DNA from: Luteibacter sp.
Lineage (GTDB): Bacteria; Pseudomonadota; Gammaproteobacteria; Xanthomonadales; Rhodanobacteraceae
Length of the DNA stretch: 64,000 nucleotides
NCBI RefSeq assembly: GCF_009912395.1
Contig: NZ_WNDO01000008.1
Coordinates: forward strand, 112,673 to 176,672
Direction: 5' to 3'
Part shown: piece by piece, positions 53,239-62,157 of the stretch
How the letters are laid out: each line of letters opens with the position of its first letter
Position numbering within the stretch: position 1 is the stretch's first letter
Translations under genes and position numbers: made by a program
Notes under the pieces: model-generated
Told to the model about the DNA's origin: nothing
The model's database searches: none
Seen by the model: only the letters and a program-made list of their open reading frames with translations

Positions 53239-55584
53239 TCAGACGAGGGACAGGTCGTCGTAGAACACGGTGACAGGCTGGCTACCGTTGGCATGAACGA
53301 CGCTGATGTGCGAGACGATTTCGTTCTCGCGAGGCAAGTCGGTAGGACGGTTGAAGGTGACCAGCTGCGTACCCTGTTGCACGCTGATGGTTCGCGTGAC
53401 GGCTCGAAGCGTGCGGTCGTCGCGGTTGAAGTAGGCCACCCGTACCACGGCGGAATGGGGCGTGGCGGCGCTGCCGCGGATCTTCAGCTGTATGGACTGG
53501 TTTGGGTGGATCGCAAAGCGGGGCGTAAACTGGTGGACATGCCCCTCCGGGTCCATATGGATGGCGATGGCGTGGCCGACCATGCCGCCGGGCGCGGTGG
53601 CTACTTCGATATCGACGCGATCAGCGTTGATCGACCACGTGGCGAACTCGAGCCGCGGACCGTAGTTGCCCCGCTCAAGGTGATCGAAATCCTCGAATAC
53701 CGGCTCGGGTTCGAGCGACCAGTTTTCTCCGGTCTCGACCAGGATGTTGTCGAACCAGGCGATACCATGACCGAGGCTCCACAGTTCGATGCGGCTGACC
53801 GTCCGGCCGTTGGCCTGGGCCTTGAATTCCACCCAGCCCGGGGTGTCACGTTCGACGATGTCGATACGTGCTCCGGATTCGTCGTAGGCAACCAGATGTG
53901 TCGGGATACCGGGACCTACGGGACCCACGCCGATGCGCACGTAAGGTGCCGGGGTATCGAGAACGATCTTGGTCTTCGCGCCACCCTCGAAGCTGTACGC
54001 CGCATTGCCTTCGATATAGGGTGCGAGACCGGCGTTGGCGCGGTTCGCGTAGAGATCCCCGCTCAGCTGGCGGATTGTCATGAAGCGAAGGCGGACACCG
54101 GTTGTATCCCAGCGCCAGCCTTTCAGGGCGTGCCACCAGCGATTGGCCAGCGGGCCCACGAAGTCCTCCAGGTCGTCCGCTTCCCAGGCCCGCCCCGGCG
54201 CCACCCCCGAACCCGTGCGCAAGGTGTAGGTGCGCCGACGGAAAATGACGGCATCGGCGTGGTCGCCGCCGCGGAAGTTCACTTCGCAGGTCACCACGAT
54301 GGAGGAACGGTCGCGTAGCGCCTGCATTTTTTCGTGCGGTACCGCCACGTCGATACCCGTGCCGAGCCAGGCGTCGCGCACCGGTTCGCCGACGAGCAGG
54401 CGAATGCTGACCAGCTCGCCGTTCTTGTCGAGGCCATCGATCGACAGCCACACGGTCTGGCGCGTAGCCATGAGGATCCATGGCGCGACCACCACGTGAG
54501 GATCCTGGTCGTGGTGGCGCAGGTCGATGAGGTCGCCTTCCTCGATATCGATGCGCGGTTGCGGTAGCTGTGGATCGTCCTGCTGGAAGCCTCCGACATG
54601 GATAGGCAACGGTGCCGATTCTCCCTCTCGTCCTTGCCGGATCACGCTGTACTGAACGACGACGGAGCTATTGAGATGTCGGGCCACTTCGCCCGGGGGC
54701 ACGACATGACGCAGAGGACGACTGCCATTCAGCGGTGGCGACGTGTAGTCGCCGAACACGATGCGTACCTCATCCGAGGCCACGAGGTCGGCGAGAATCT
54801 CGACGGTGGCGCCGTCGCGAGCGGCTACCGGTACGAGCGTGTCGCCAGTCAGTTCGATGACGCCGGGTGCCGGCCAGGTTATGGCCCTGGGCACGACGCG
54901 ATAGAAACGCCAGTCCGTCTCCATGCGCGTCGCCCGGCGCGTCGCTGGCACACGCGCCTGGGTCGTATCCACCCTGTAACGAACGGCGATGTCCTCGACC
55001 CGCTCGAGATCGCCATAGGGTAGCGGTTTGTCCGTTGGGTCGTGACCGTTGGTATAGCCGGTCACCGAACCGGTGACCGGCGCCCCCTGAGCATCGCGGC
55101 CTTCCCACTCGAAAACGATGGCGCTACCGGGCGGCATCAACTCGGGCTGGTTTTCGGCGCGAAGGGTGGCATCACCCGTCAGGTCCGCCAGGTAAAGGGT
55201 ATCGTCGGCCTCCGCCTCGACAAGAATCGCGGGTGCCAGGCGGGTCGCTGAGCGCACTTCGAGCCGAAGCGGATCCGATAGATCGTCGTCGTTGACGGTG
55301 TATTCGAACACGCCCTCGCCAGGACGGTCCTTCAACGCAGCGGCCGGCACGGCGAAGGTCATCGGATAGCGATTGCGGGGCACCGTCTGGGGCTCGGTGT
55401 CGTAGGGTGTCCACGTCGGCGGCGAGGCGATGGACCGCCAACGAACGATCATGTGGTCGTCTTTCAGGGCCTCGTGGCCTTCGCAGACGACGTCGATATC
55501 CGTTGATCCGACGATGAGCACTCCATCGCTGGCAGCGTCCACGATGGGTGGAGGATTGGTGGCGAACAGGTATGGCCTGCGCAT
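53239..55584 (-). CDS. Ig-like repeat protein with C-terminal FYDD-type domain (781 aa)
   Basis: A paralogue of its neighbours with a unique N-terminus (MRRPYLFATNPPPIVDAASD). The Ig-like units keep the shared markers: GVFEYTVND, GSAIVFEWEGRDAQ, VRIVFGDYTSPP, SVVVQYSVIRQG and PWILMATRQTVWLSIDG. The beta domain (DDLEDFVGPLANRWWHA) and the C-terminal domain ending TVFYDDLSLV follow. It lies 13 nt after the 941-aa gene and 18 nt before the 846-aa gene, so it is co-transcribed. There is no signal peptide or membrane segment. The repeat order is conserved with 50680 and 55598, implying duplication of whole genes rather than of single units. Confidence 0.73.
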   Translation of the reverse strand: MRRPYLFATNPPPIVDAASDGVLIVGSTDIDVVCEGHEALKDDHMIVRWRSIASPPTWTPYDTEPQTVPRNRYPMTFAVPAAALKDRPGEGVFEYTVNDDDLSDPLRLEVRSATRLAPAILVEAEADDTLYLADLTGDATLRAENQPELMPPGSAIVFEWEGRDAQGAPVTGSVTGYTNGHDPTDKPLPYGDLERVEDIAVRYRVDTTQARVPATRRATRMETDWRFYRVVPRAITWPAPGVIELTGDTLVPVAARDGATVEILADLVASDEVRIVFGDYTSPPLNGSRPLRHVVPPGEVARHLNSSVVVQYSVIRQGREGESAPLPIHVGGFQQDDPQLPQPRIDIEEGDLIDLRHHDQDPHVVVAPWILMATRQTVWLSIDGLDKNGELVSIRLLVGEPVRDAWLGTGIDVAVPHEKMQALRDRSSIVVTCEVNFRGGDHADAVIFRRRTYTLRTGSGVAPGRAWEADDLEDFVGPLANRWWHALKGWRWDTTGVRLRFMTIRQLSGDLYANRANAGLAPYIEGNAAYSFEGGAKTKIVLDTPAPYVRIGVGPVGPGIPTHLVAYDESGARIDIVERDTPGWVEFKAQANGRTVSRIELWSLGHGIAWFDNILVETGENWSLEPEPVFEDFDHLERGNYGPRLEFATWSINADRVDIEVATAPGGMVGHAIAIHMDPEGHVHQFTPRFAIHPNQSIQLKIRGSAATPHSAVVRVAYFNRDDRTLRAVTRTISVQQGTQLVTFNRPTDLPRENEIVSHISVVHANGSQPVTVFYDDLSLV

Positions 55585-55597
55585 GATGGCGTCCTTG

Positions 55598-58423
55598 TCA
55601 TTCGATGACGATGTCGTCGTAGAACACGGTGGTGATCAAGGTATCGTTGGTGGTGTTGACGACGCGGAAATGGGAGATGTATTCGCTGTCGCGGGCGAGC
55701 TCGTTGACGGCGTTGAAAAGCACGCGTTGCGTGGATTGGCTGAGCGTGATGTTTTTCCGGACCGTTCGGGTTGTCAGTCTGTCGCTATGGTTCAGGTAGA
55801 CCAGTTCGACAGTCGCGCCGTGATTGGTCGTTGCGCTGCTGCGCACGGATAGTTCGACGCGTACGCGCGGGGAGATCGCAAACTGGGGCGTGAGGTGATG
55901 GATGCGCCCCTGCGGGTTCAGATGGACCGCCAACGCGTGTCCGCTCATGCCAGCGGGAGCCTGCGTGATTTCGATGTCTCCGCCGTTGGCGGTGACCTGC
56001 CACCGATCAAACTCATAGTGAGTCCCCTTGTAGCCGAGCGACAGGTCGTTGAACGTTTCCCTCACCTCTCCCCTGCGGACATCCCAGGGATCGCCCGTCG
56101 TCACGAGAAGGTTGTCGAAGCGCGCGGCATATGACGGTGGCGATATCACTTCCAGAGCAAGGATCGTGTCGCTGTCGGAGCCCGAGAACTGGACCCATCC
56201 CGCTGTGGTCGCAGAGCGTCGTCCCAGCTCTCGCTCGTCGCGCCCGTACGCGACCACGGTGACGGGAAAGTTGACGTTGCTCGACATCACGCCCAACTGA
56301 ACCGCGGCCGCGGGATGGTCGAAGGCGATCCTCGCCGTCACCGGCACCCCGGTTTCCTGGAGTAGAATCTGACGACCGACGAGGTAAGGCGCGGTGCCGC
56401 CGCTGGTGGCCTGGATGCGCCCTCCTACCGCACGGATCGTGGCGAAGCGCAAGCGATAGGCCTGGCCGTTGGCGACGACGGCCGGAGGATCGTCGAACTC
56501 TTCCAGTTCGACCAGCCGGCCACCGATGGCAGCTTGCCCGACCAGTAGGCGATAGGTGATCGCCCGGAACACGATGGCGCCCGCCTCGTCGCCCCCGGCG
56601 AAGTTGACTTTGCAGACGCCGGTGATATCGGAGTTGTTGTCCCAACGGGACAGCTGCGCGCGGGCGGCGGCGATGTCCAGGCCGCGGGCCAGCATATCGG
56701 TGGTGACAAGCTCCCGACTGTAGAGAGGCAGGCTGGTTGGCTGCCCCGCCTTCACACCGTCGATCCGTACCCACATGGTCTGGCCAACACCCATGAGCAT
56801 CCAGGGATCGACCAGCACCCGTGGATCATCCGTGAAGGCACCGAGGTCGACCGTGCCCTGGATGGCTCGGTCGATGCGAGGGATCGGGAGCAAAGGGTCA
56901 CCTTGCTCGAAGGAAACGATCGTGATTCGTGTCGTCGCCGAGCCGTCCTGATCGCCATTGCGTTCGACGGTGTAACGGACATCGATGGTCCTGCCCATGT
57001 GTGCGCCGACGACATCCGCCGGTATCACCACATCCAATGGGCGCGAGCCACTGACCGTAGGCGCCACATGGTCGCCGAAATAGACCGTGAGGCGGTCGCT
57101 GGCTATGAGATCGGCGTCGATGCGCACGGTAGCGCCATACTTGGCTTGAATCGGATGGAGCATGCCCTGGCTGTCGGCTTCCCTGACAGTGGGCGCGGGA
57201 TAGCTCGTCATCGCGATGACGTCGAAGTTCACCCAATCCGAAACCAGGTCGGCCAGCGGCTGTGCCCCCGAGCCGTTCCGGTTATCGGGCGCCGCGACGT
57301 AACGGATAGCGATCTGGCCGGCGATGCGTTGAAGGTCGGTGCGTGGCAGCTTGACCTGTGTCGGTTGGTTTGCGTTGTCGTAACCGATCGCATCGCCTTC
57401 CACGATGGCACCGCTGGCGTCGCGTCCTTCCCAGGAGAACGTGATCGTGCTTCCCGCGGGAATTGCCGGCTGGCGTGCGGCGATCAGCGTAGCGCCTTCG
57501 CCAGGCACATCCGATAGACGGATCTGATTCCCGCGGGCTTCGCGTACCTCGACAGGTAACAACTGTACGGCCGCTTCGACGCGGATGTTGCGTGGAAACG
57601 ATGTCACCATGCGGATTCCGTCGTCCCTGACATAGGTCACGGAGACCTCGCCTGCGCGCGTGCTGGCTTCCGACACCGGCATGTTGAATGTGAGCGTCTG
57701 GTTGTATCGATTGACGGCTTGCCATTCCGACAGCCATTCTCCACCCCGGCCCGGCACCCAATGCACGCGAATACGGCTTCCGGGTCGTCCTTCGTGCATT
57801 TCAGCCAGAATAACGACGTTGTCCTTGACCGTATTCAGGTGCAGCACGCCTTCGGCGTCGACGTTCTCGACCCAGGGTGACGGCATCGTGCGGTCGATGC
57901 GTACCGAGACGGTGTTCGCCTCGATGAGATCGAAGCCCGGTGTCGTCATGATGTCGAACCTGACATCGTGACGCCCATCGGGTAGTCGGTTGAGAACTTC
58001 AGGCGGAATGTAGAGCTTGATGGGGTCCGGTAGAAGTTCGGTCAGAACGACATCGTCAACTTCCTCGGAAAGACCCCCTGCGGGCGTCACCATCAGCAGG
58101 TAGGTGTCGCCTGTTTTTGCTTCATCCCAGAGCGGTGCGTTTACTAATAGCGGTTCGTTCAACTTAGTGGTGGGAATGGTGCCGTCGTCAAGCGTATCGG
58201 GTATATCCGGTGTCAGGTCGACCGGCAACGCCGAGGGAATGCCAAGACCCTCCGGCGTTGGCAATGGCGAGGCGAATGGGCGAAACGTACTGCTCAACGA
58301 GCCATGCATGACCGGCGGGCTGGCCGGGGCGCCCCGCTGGGACTTCACCTGGTCGAGCAGATCGAGCAGTTCGCGGCACAACACGCGCAGGGAGGCGAGC
58401 AGGGTGGGGTGATGCGACTGCAT
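55598..58423 (-). CDS. Ig-like repeat protein with shared N-terminal helix (941 aa)
   Basis: First gene of the right four-gene operon. ATG 58423 is chosen because AAAAGGA lies 7 nt upstream, exactly as in the 684-aa paralogue. The N-terminal helix HPTLLASLRVLCRELL is nearly identical to that protein. Residues ~65-170 (DIPDTLDDGTIPTTKLNEPL, NAPLWDEAKTGDTY) match the start of the 60009 protein. Five Ig-like units then follow (SPWVENVDAEGVL, LPVEVREARGNQIRLSDV, YPAPTVREADSQG, LPIPRIDRAIQG), with a beta domain and a C-terminal domain ending TVFYDDIVIE. It thus combines parts found in both sub-types of the family. No export signal is seen. Confidence 0.75.
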   Translation of the reverse strand: MQSHHPTLLASLRVLCRELLDLLDQVKSQRGAPASPPVMHGSLSSTFRPFASPLPTPEGLGIPSALPVDLTPDIPDTLDDGTIPTTKLNEPLLVNAPLWDEAKTGDTYLLMVTPAGGLSEEVDDVVLTELLPDPIKLYIPPEVLNRLPDGRHDVRFDIMTTPGFDLIEANTVSVRIDRTMPSPWVENVDAEGVLHLNTVKDNVVILAEMHEGRPGSRIRVHWVPGRGGEWLSEWQAVNRYNQTLTFNMPVSEASTRAGEVSVTYVRDDGIRMVTSFPRNIRVEAAVQLLPVEVREARGNQIRLSDVPGEGATLIAARQPAIPAGSTITFSWEGRDASGAIVEGDAIGYDNANQPTQVKLPRTDLQRIAGQIAIRYVAAPDNRNGSGAQPLADLVSDWVNFDVIAMTSYPAPTVREADSQGMLHPIQAKYGATVRIDADLIASDRLTVYFGDHVAPTVSGSRPLDVVIPADVVGAHMGRTIDVRYTVERNGDQDGSATTRITIVSFEQGDPLLPIPRIDRAIQGTVDLGAFTDDPRVLVDPWMLMGVGQTMWVRIDGVKAGQPTSLPLYSRELVTTDMLARGLDIAAARAQLSRWDNNSDITGVCKVNFAGGDEAGAIVFRAITYRLLVGQAAIGGRLVELEEFDDPPAVVANGQAYRLRFATIRAVGGRIQATSGGTAPYLVGRQILLQETGVPVTARIAFDHPAAAVQLGVMSSNVNFPVTVVAYGRDERELGRRSATTAGWVQFSGSDSDTILALEVISPPSYAARFDNLLVTTGDPWDVRRGEVRETFNDLSLGYKGTHYEFDRWQVTANGGDIEITQAPAGMSGHALAVHLNPQGRIHHLTPQFAISPRVRVELSVRSSATTNHGATVELVYLNHSDRLTTRTVRKNITLSQSTQRVLFNAVNELARDSEYISHFRVVNTTNDTLITTVFYDDIVIE

Positions 58424-58493
58424 GGAAAAGTCCTTTTCCGTGGGTGACGCGATGTCCTTTGACATTAAGCCGCCGCCCTATGGATCGGTATCC

Positions 58494-58536
58494 GTCGTTC
58501 GTTGTAGGGGTGGCTGCGTTGATTCGGCAGATTCGA
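58494..58536 (-). promoter_or_regulatory. 44-bp block conserved upstream of two Ig-repeat genes (copy B)
   Basis: GTCGTTCGTTGTAGGGGTGG continuing to GATTCGGCAGATTCGA matches 22683-22726 with one gap and four or five changes. It lies 71 nt before the 941-aa gene and is followed by a REP doublet, as in copy A. It is a candidate promoter/leader element or the remains of a duplicated block. Confidence 0.55.
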
Positions 58537-58550
58537 GGGAATGACATTGA

Positions 58551-58619
58551 TGTAGGAGCGCGCTTGCGCGCGATGGGGGCTCGCGGCAGCCGTGCATCGC
58601 GCGCAAGCGCGCTCCTACA
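58551..58619. repeat. REP doublet upstream of the 941-aa Ig-repeat gene
   Basis: TGTAGGAGCGCGCTTGCGCG (58551-) and its exact complement ending 58619 form a perfect 24-bp inverted repeat with a 21-nt spacer. Each arm has an internal GCGCGCTTGCGCGC hairpin. It is the best-preserved member of the REP family in the window. Confidence 0.9.
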
Positions 58620-58647
58620 ACAGCCGGGGGGCGTGGGTTACCACCGT

Positions 58648-58968
58648 TCAGGGGTGCCAGCGGGAGAGGATCCAGAAGGCCACCGCGCCTGCTGTGGTGA
58701 GGCCCATGCCGATCATCGCCATGCGGAACCACAGGAAGGTGGTGTCGTCGGAGGGGTGGATCCATACCTGGATCATGAGGTGGTCTAGTGCCATCAGGGC
58801 GACGAGGGCGCTGGCGAAGGCCGCCACCGCGAAGCCGCGGGCGCCGCGCGTGGCGATGGTCATGCCGTGGCGGCGGTCGACGAAGATCATCACGTTGACC
58901 ACGATCAGGCCGATGGCCATCGTCGCCTGTAGCAGTTCGATGCCCATGCCGTATTCAACCCCCAACAT
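58648..58968 (-). CDS. Small three-helix membrane protein (106 aa)
   Basis: I do not recognise a family. Three hydrophobic segments are clear: LLQATMAIGLIVVNVMIFV (~12-31), GFAVAAFASALVALMAL (~47-64) and MAMIGMGLTTAGAVAFWIL (~83-101). Short basic loops lie between them (DRRHGMTIATRGARG). Size and topology recall small membrane proteins such as holins or inner-membrane accessory proteins, but nothing more specific can be said. A GAGGTGCC ribosome site lies before ATG 58968. It overlaps the preceding gene by 14 nt, so the pair is co-translated. Confidence 0.65.
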   Translation of the reverse strand: MLGVEYGMGIELLQATMAIGLIVVNVMIFVDRRHGMTIATRGARGFAVAAFASALVALMALDHLMIQVWIHPSDDTTFLWFRMAMIGMGLTTAGAVAFWILSRWHP

Positions 58969-59239
58969 GCGGCACCTCGTGGGTGGTCGGGTGATCGAAG
59001 ATGACCTGGGTATGGGCGCGTTGGATGCAATGCGTGCCTACGGCGACCAAAGCCGCGATGCCGCCCAGGGCAAGTGATAGTTCATGCGGGTCGACATCGA
59101 CCTGATCGTTGCCCAGGCATTCGGCGAGCAGGCTCGCGGTGCCGCGGGCGTAGGCAAACCATTCGGTCGCTTCGTTGAGTAACGCTTCGGTGGATGCGTC
59201 GTCGTCGTCCAGAATCCAGTGTTGGTTCGTGTCCTTCAT
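58955..59239 (-). CDS. Small acidic helical protein (94 aa)
   Basis: The start ATG 59239 has an ideal AAGGAG site 7 nt upstream. The protein begins MKDTNQHWILDDDDASTEAL, with four consecutive Asp. Two probable helices follow (LLNEATEWFAYARGTASLLAE and ELSLALGGIAALVAVGTHCI), then a short His-rich tail (FDHPTTHEVPHVGG). It loosely recalls small DUF3077/DUF6124-type Pseudomonas proteins of unknown function, but I would not assign it. It overlaps the three-helix membrane protein gene by 14 nt. Confidence 0.6.
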   Translation of the reverse strand: MKDTNQHWILDDDDASTEALLNEATEWFAYARGTASLLAECLGNDQVDVDPHELSLALGGIAALVAVGTHCIQRAHTQVIFDHPTTHEVPHVGG

Positions 59240-60008
59240 GTCAGGCTCCTTGCGTCGGTGCCGCTCCCGTCTGTCCAGGTGTGGCACGCCATGCAGGCAT
59301 GGACGTGCCACGGGTAAAGCAACTTCACGTTGACGCGTTGAAACGCATCGCTCCGGGACGAGGGGGTTCTCCGGCGTGTCCGTGACCGGACGCCGGGCGG
59401 CGTGATATCGAAAGTGGTGCGGACTCAGGGCCCCGTGAACCGACGCGCGGTAACGCGCCGGGTGCTTACGGCTAGAGAAAACTCACGGGGGCGGCCGAGG
59501 CCGCCGTTCGTCAACCGCGTTCGGGATAGGCCAGAACGGCCCGGGCACCGGAGGGTGGGCCACCGCGGGGAAGCGGCGGGCGGGTGAGTGACGTACAATG
59601 GTGGGTAACCATGCGGACGTTTTTCCTTGCTAGCTAGGTCTAGTTGAGGAGGACTCGGTGGCTAGCGCGCTGTGTTGGGACTGCAATCCCCACAGCGCGC
59701 GACTCCCACCGGCCGGGAGCGAAGGCTGCCTGCGGACATAGGAAAATGACGACGCAGGCAGCAGCGTTACCCTAGCAAACCAACTCGGAATTGTCTGTAG
59801 GCGGCGCCCGTGTTGTCGATACTCGGTGGATAATTTATTGATCCCGCCTGCCTCGGGTGAGCCTCGCCACCCTTTACGTTCCTTGTTCTCGTTCGGCCTC
59901 GATGGATTCGAGCAATCGCAACCGTTCGCGCAGCCATGTACGCAGGTGGTGCCGTGCGGCGTGTCGCCGCCGTGCGTCGGCGTACCCCTGCGGCAGGTAG
60001 CTGATGGA
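59240..60008. other. Non-coding, hairpin-rich gap
   Basis: 769 nt with no convincing gene; reading frames here are Arg/Pro-rich. It holds several inverted repeats. GCCCCGTGA (59430-59438) pairs with TCACGGGGGC (59483-59492), enclosing a small CGCGCGGTAACGCGCCG hairpin. GGCGGCCGAGGCCGCC forms another hairpin at 59490-59506. Three strong stem-loops lie at 59665-59762. It could be the leader of the 94-aa gene, an unannotated RNA or a degraded element. No known riboswitch was recognised. Confidence 0.5.
59665..59762. other. Cluster of three strong stem-loops
   Basis: GCGCGCTGTG (59665-59674) pairs perfectly with CACAGCGCGC (59691-59700), with an inner GGGA/TCCC pair. CTCCC/GGGAG (59703-59719) forms a second stem. 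GCTGCCTGCG (59725-59734) pairs perfectly with CGCAGGCAGC (59753-59762). The cluster begins ~250 nt past the 60009 gene on the minus strand. No T-tract follows, so simple terminators are doubtful. Confidence 0.6.
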
Positions 60009-62042
60009 CTAAGGCTGCCTGAGACGCCAGGGTTCGCGAATCGCGACGTAGATGTAGTACTTGCGAATATCGTCCCGTTCCGAGAATCCGGTGCCTGCAT
60101 CGTTTGTGACTTCGTACAGGAATGTGGCCGACCCGAAATGCTCGAAAGGGTAAAAGTGTTCGATGGGTACATGCATGTCGATGTAGACGGCCTTGACCGG
60201 CGGTTGCTCGCTGTCATCGTCCTTCTCGACGAGATCGGTTTCCGTGACGATGTAGGTTTGCTCGTGTTGGGTGCCCGGTAACACGGGGTTCGATGGGTTT
60301 AGGCCATCATGCCCTTCGAACAGCATGTCCACGCGATCGCCGACGGCCATGTTGGCGTATCGGTAGATGCGCAGATACGTTCCGCGGTCTTCAAGCACGT
60401 CCTCCTGGCGGATCTCGGGGATGTCGGCGTCGGGGCGTCGGGTGGGGGCGAGCCATTTGGCGGGTGTGAGCGGCTTGCCTTCGCCGGGCAAGTCCGTGAG
60501 TGCCTGCAGTGTGATGGACTGACGCGGAGCGGCCACGGTGACAGGCTGCGGCGGCATTGTGCCGAGCACACGCGTCACCTCGTACCACAGGTCTGGTGTG
60601 CCGGTGTGTCGTTGCATGTCGTCGGACGGCATGACGAGCGTCAGGTCGACGCCGTCGATCACGTCCTGTGCCGTGACTTGGTATGGGGTGCCGACACGAT
60701 CGCGGTCCAGGTAAAGCTGGATCGTGTCGCCTTCCTTGAACGATGGGCCCGGTGGCGTACGGGTGTTCAACCACGGCACGGTCACGGTGGCATCGACCAG
60801 GGTGTCGCCCGGTTTCACGACGTTGATCGGGCCGCCGCTGGCTCCCTGGATCCATGCCTTGCCGAGCGCCTCGTTCTCAGGCGTGCCCGGGTCCGGGTCA
60901 ACGCCGCCGGGAATGCCCAGGTCGAAGTCGACATGTTTGGCGGGCGACGGTACCTCGACGCCCCCGCGAACGACGTCGTACCAAACATCCACGTCGAACA
61001 CCTCGTCCAAGGGCTCGCTGGTGGACTGGAACAACCGCCGATAGGGGTAATCGACGTCCAGTACGGGATCGTTGCCGATATCCCCTGGTTCCAGGGGCGG
61101 CGTCTCCATCGACTGGTTTCCCACGTGTACGATAAAGCGATCGCCCGCCAGGGGGAGTGGTTCGTAGGCAGGAATGCGAATGCGCAGGTAGGGACGGGCG
61201 TCGGGATCGGTGACGATGCCGTCCGTGTCGAACCCCGGTATCAGCGGCGGGAGGAGGAGATCAGGACCTCCCTTGATCCACATGGCGATGGGTTTGGCTA
61301 CGGAAGGGTCGGGCCTGCGATTTCCCGCGGAGTCGCTGAGATAAAAGTAAAAGTCGACCGTGCCCCATCCGTCGATGCGTTCGAGCGTGGCGCGATCGTA
61401 CTCAACGACGATTTCCCTGTCGGGGTCGGCGACGACGAATGTCCCCGCATCCACTTCCGGGCCATCCGGGCGCAAGCGCATTTTCAGTGCGAGGACATCG
61501 CCTCGGCTCCCGTTGGCGTAGTTGGGCACGATGCCACGTAGTTTCTGACCTGGCATGGCAAGGAGCTTGGCCAGCGTGAGGCCCTTCTCTTCGATGTCCC
61601 TGTCGAAAACGATGGCTGGCAGGACATCCCCGCCGGGCGGGGTGCGATCGATGATGATCACGAATTCGAGTGAAGGCAGCAGGTCGAATCCGGTCGTATA
61701 GATCGCGAATCTCAGAAAATGCTGCCCTTCGGCCAGATTCTCCAGCTCGTCCACCGGGATGTGAAGGGGGACGACATCGGGCAGGGGGTCTTCCAGCAGC
61801 CTGGTATCGACCACCTTGGGGTCCTTGCCGGGAGTGATTAGCAACAGCCAGTAGGTATCGCCGGCGTATGCCTGATCCCAGAGGGGGGCGTTGACTAAAA
61901 GGGGGGCGGTCAGCTTGTCGACGGGAATGGTGCCGTCGGGGAGCGCATCCGGAACGTCGGGCCTCAGTCCGATTTCGGCCGAGGGAAATGCGACGCTATA
62001 GGTGCGTGGTGTCGCAACCACCTTGCGAGTCTTCTTGCGCAT
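60009..62042 (-). CDS. Ig-like repeat protein lacking the C-terminal FYDD domain (677 aa)
   Basis: ATG 62042 (MRKKTRKVVATPRTYS) is chosen because the upstream ATG at 62081 lies inside a terminator stem. Residues ~18-150 (DVPDALPDGTIPVDKLTAPL, NAPLWDQAYAGDTYW, then TTGFDLLPSLEFVIIIDRTP) match the N-terminal domain of the 941-aa protein. Ig-like units follow (TVDFYFYLSDSAGNR, then FDVDVWYDVVRGG), with a Pro/Asp linker near residue 400 (GGVDPDPGTPENEA) and two or three more units ending in TFLYEVTNDAGTG. No signal peptide is seen. It is the second sub-type of the family, shared with the truncated gene upstream. Confidence 0.72.
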   Translation of the reverse strand: MRKKTRKVVATPRTYSVAFPSAEIGLRPDVPDALPDGTIPVDKLTAPLLVNAPLWDQAYAGDTYWLLLITPGKDPKVVDTRLLEDPLPDVVPLHIPVDELENLAEGQHFLRFAIYTTGFDLLPSLEFVIIIDRTPPGGDVLPAIVFDRDIEEKGLTLAKLLAMPGQKLRGIVPNYANGSRGDVLALKMRLRPDGPEVDAGTFVVADPDREIVVEYDRATLERIDGWGTVDFYFYLSDSAGNRRPDPSVAKPIAMWIKGGPDLLLPPLIPGFDTDGIVTDPDARPYLRIRIPAYEPLPLAGDRFIVHVGNQSMETPPLEPGDIGNDPVLDVDYPYRRLFQSTSEPLDEVFDVDVWYDVVRGGVEVPSPAKHVDFDLGIPGGVDPDPGTPENEALGKAWIQGASGGPINVVKPGDTLVDATVTVPWLNTRTPPGPSFKEGDTIQLYLDRDRVGTPYQVTAQDVIDGVDLTLVMPSDDMQRHTGTPDLWYEVTRVLGTMPPQPVTVAAPRQSITLQALTDLPGEGKPLTPAKWLAPTRRPDADIPEIRQEDVLEDRGTYLRIYRYANMAVGDRVDMLFEGHDGLNPSNPVLPGTQHEQTYIVTETDLVEKDDDSEQPPVKAVYIDMHVPIEHFYPFEHFGSATFLYEVTNDAGTGFSERDDIRKYYIYVAIREPWRLRQP

Positions 62043-62077
62043 GGCTTCACGTCCCTGTGGTGCGTGTAGGCAAGAAA

Positions 62078-62111
62078 CCATCGACCTGCACCGTGAAGTG
62101 CAGGTCGATGG
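62078..62111 (-). terminator. Rho-independent terminator after the truncated Ig-repeat gene
   Basis: A perfect 14-bp stem, CCATCGACCTGCAC with GTGCAGGTCGATGG and a 6-nt loop, is followed on the minus strand by TTTCTT. It lies 46 nt past the stop of the 62158 gene and ends transcription before the 60009 gene, which must have its own promoter in the short remaining space or depend on read-through. Confidence 0.85.
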
Positions 62112-62157
62112 CAGTTCGTTACAGCAAGCTATCGAGCATTAGACTGATGTGCAGGAC

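Noticed and set aside
59826..60281. Possible small genes in the 59.6-60.3 kb gap
   Set aside because: Candidate frames on both strands are biased to Arg, Pro and Ser and overlap stems or the end of the 677-aa gene. An in-frame extension after the TAG at 60009 also looks like GC-driven noise.
62043..62081. ATG 62081 as the start of the 677-aa protein
   Set aside because: It lies inside the 14-bp terminator stem of the upstream gene. ATG 62042 gives a basic start and leaves the terminator free.
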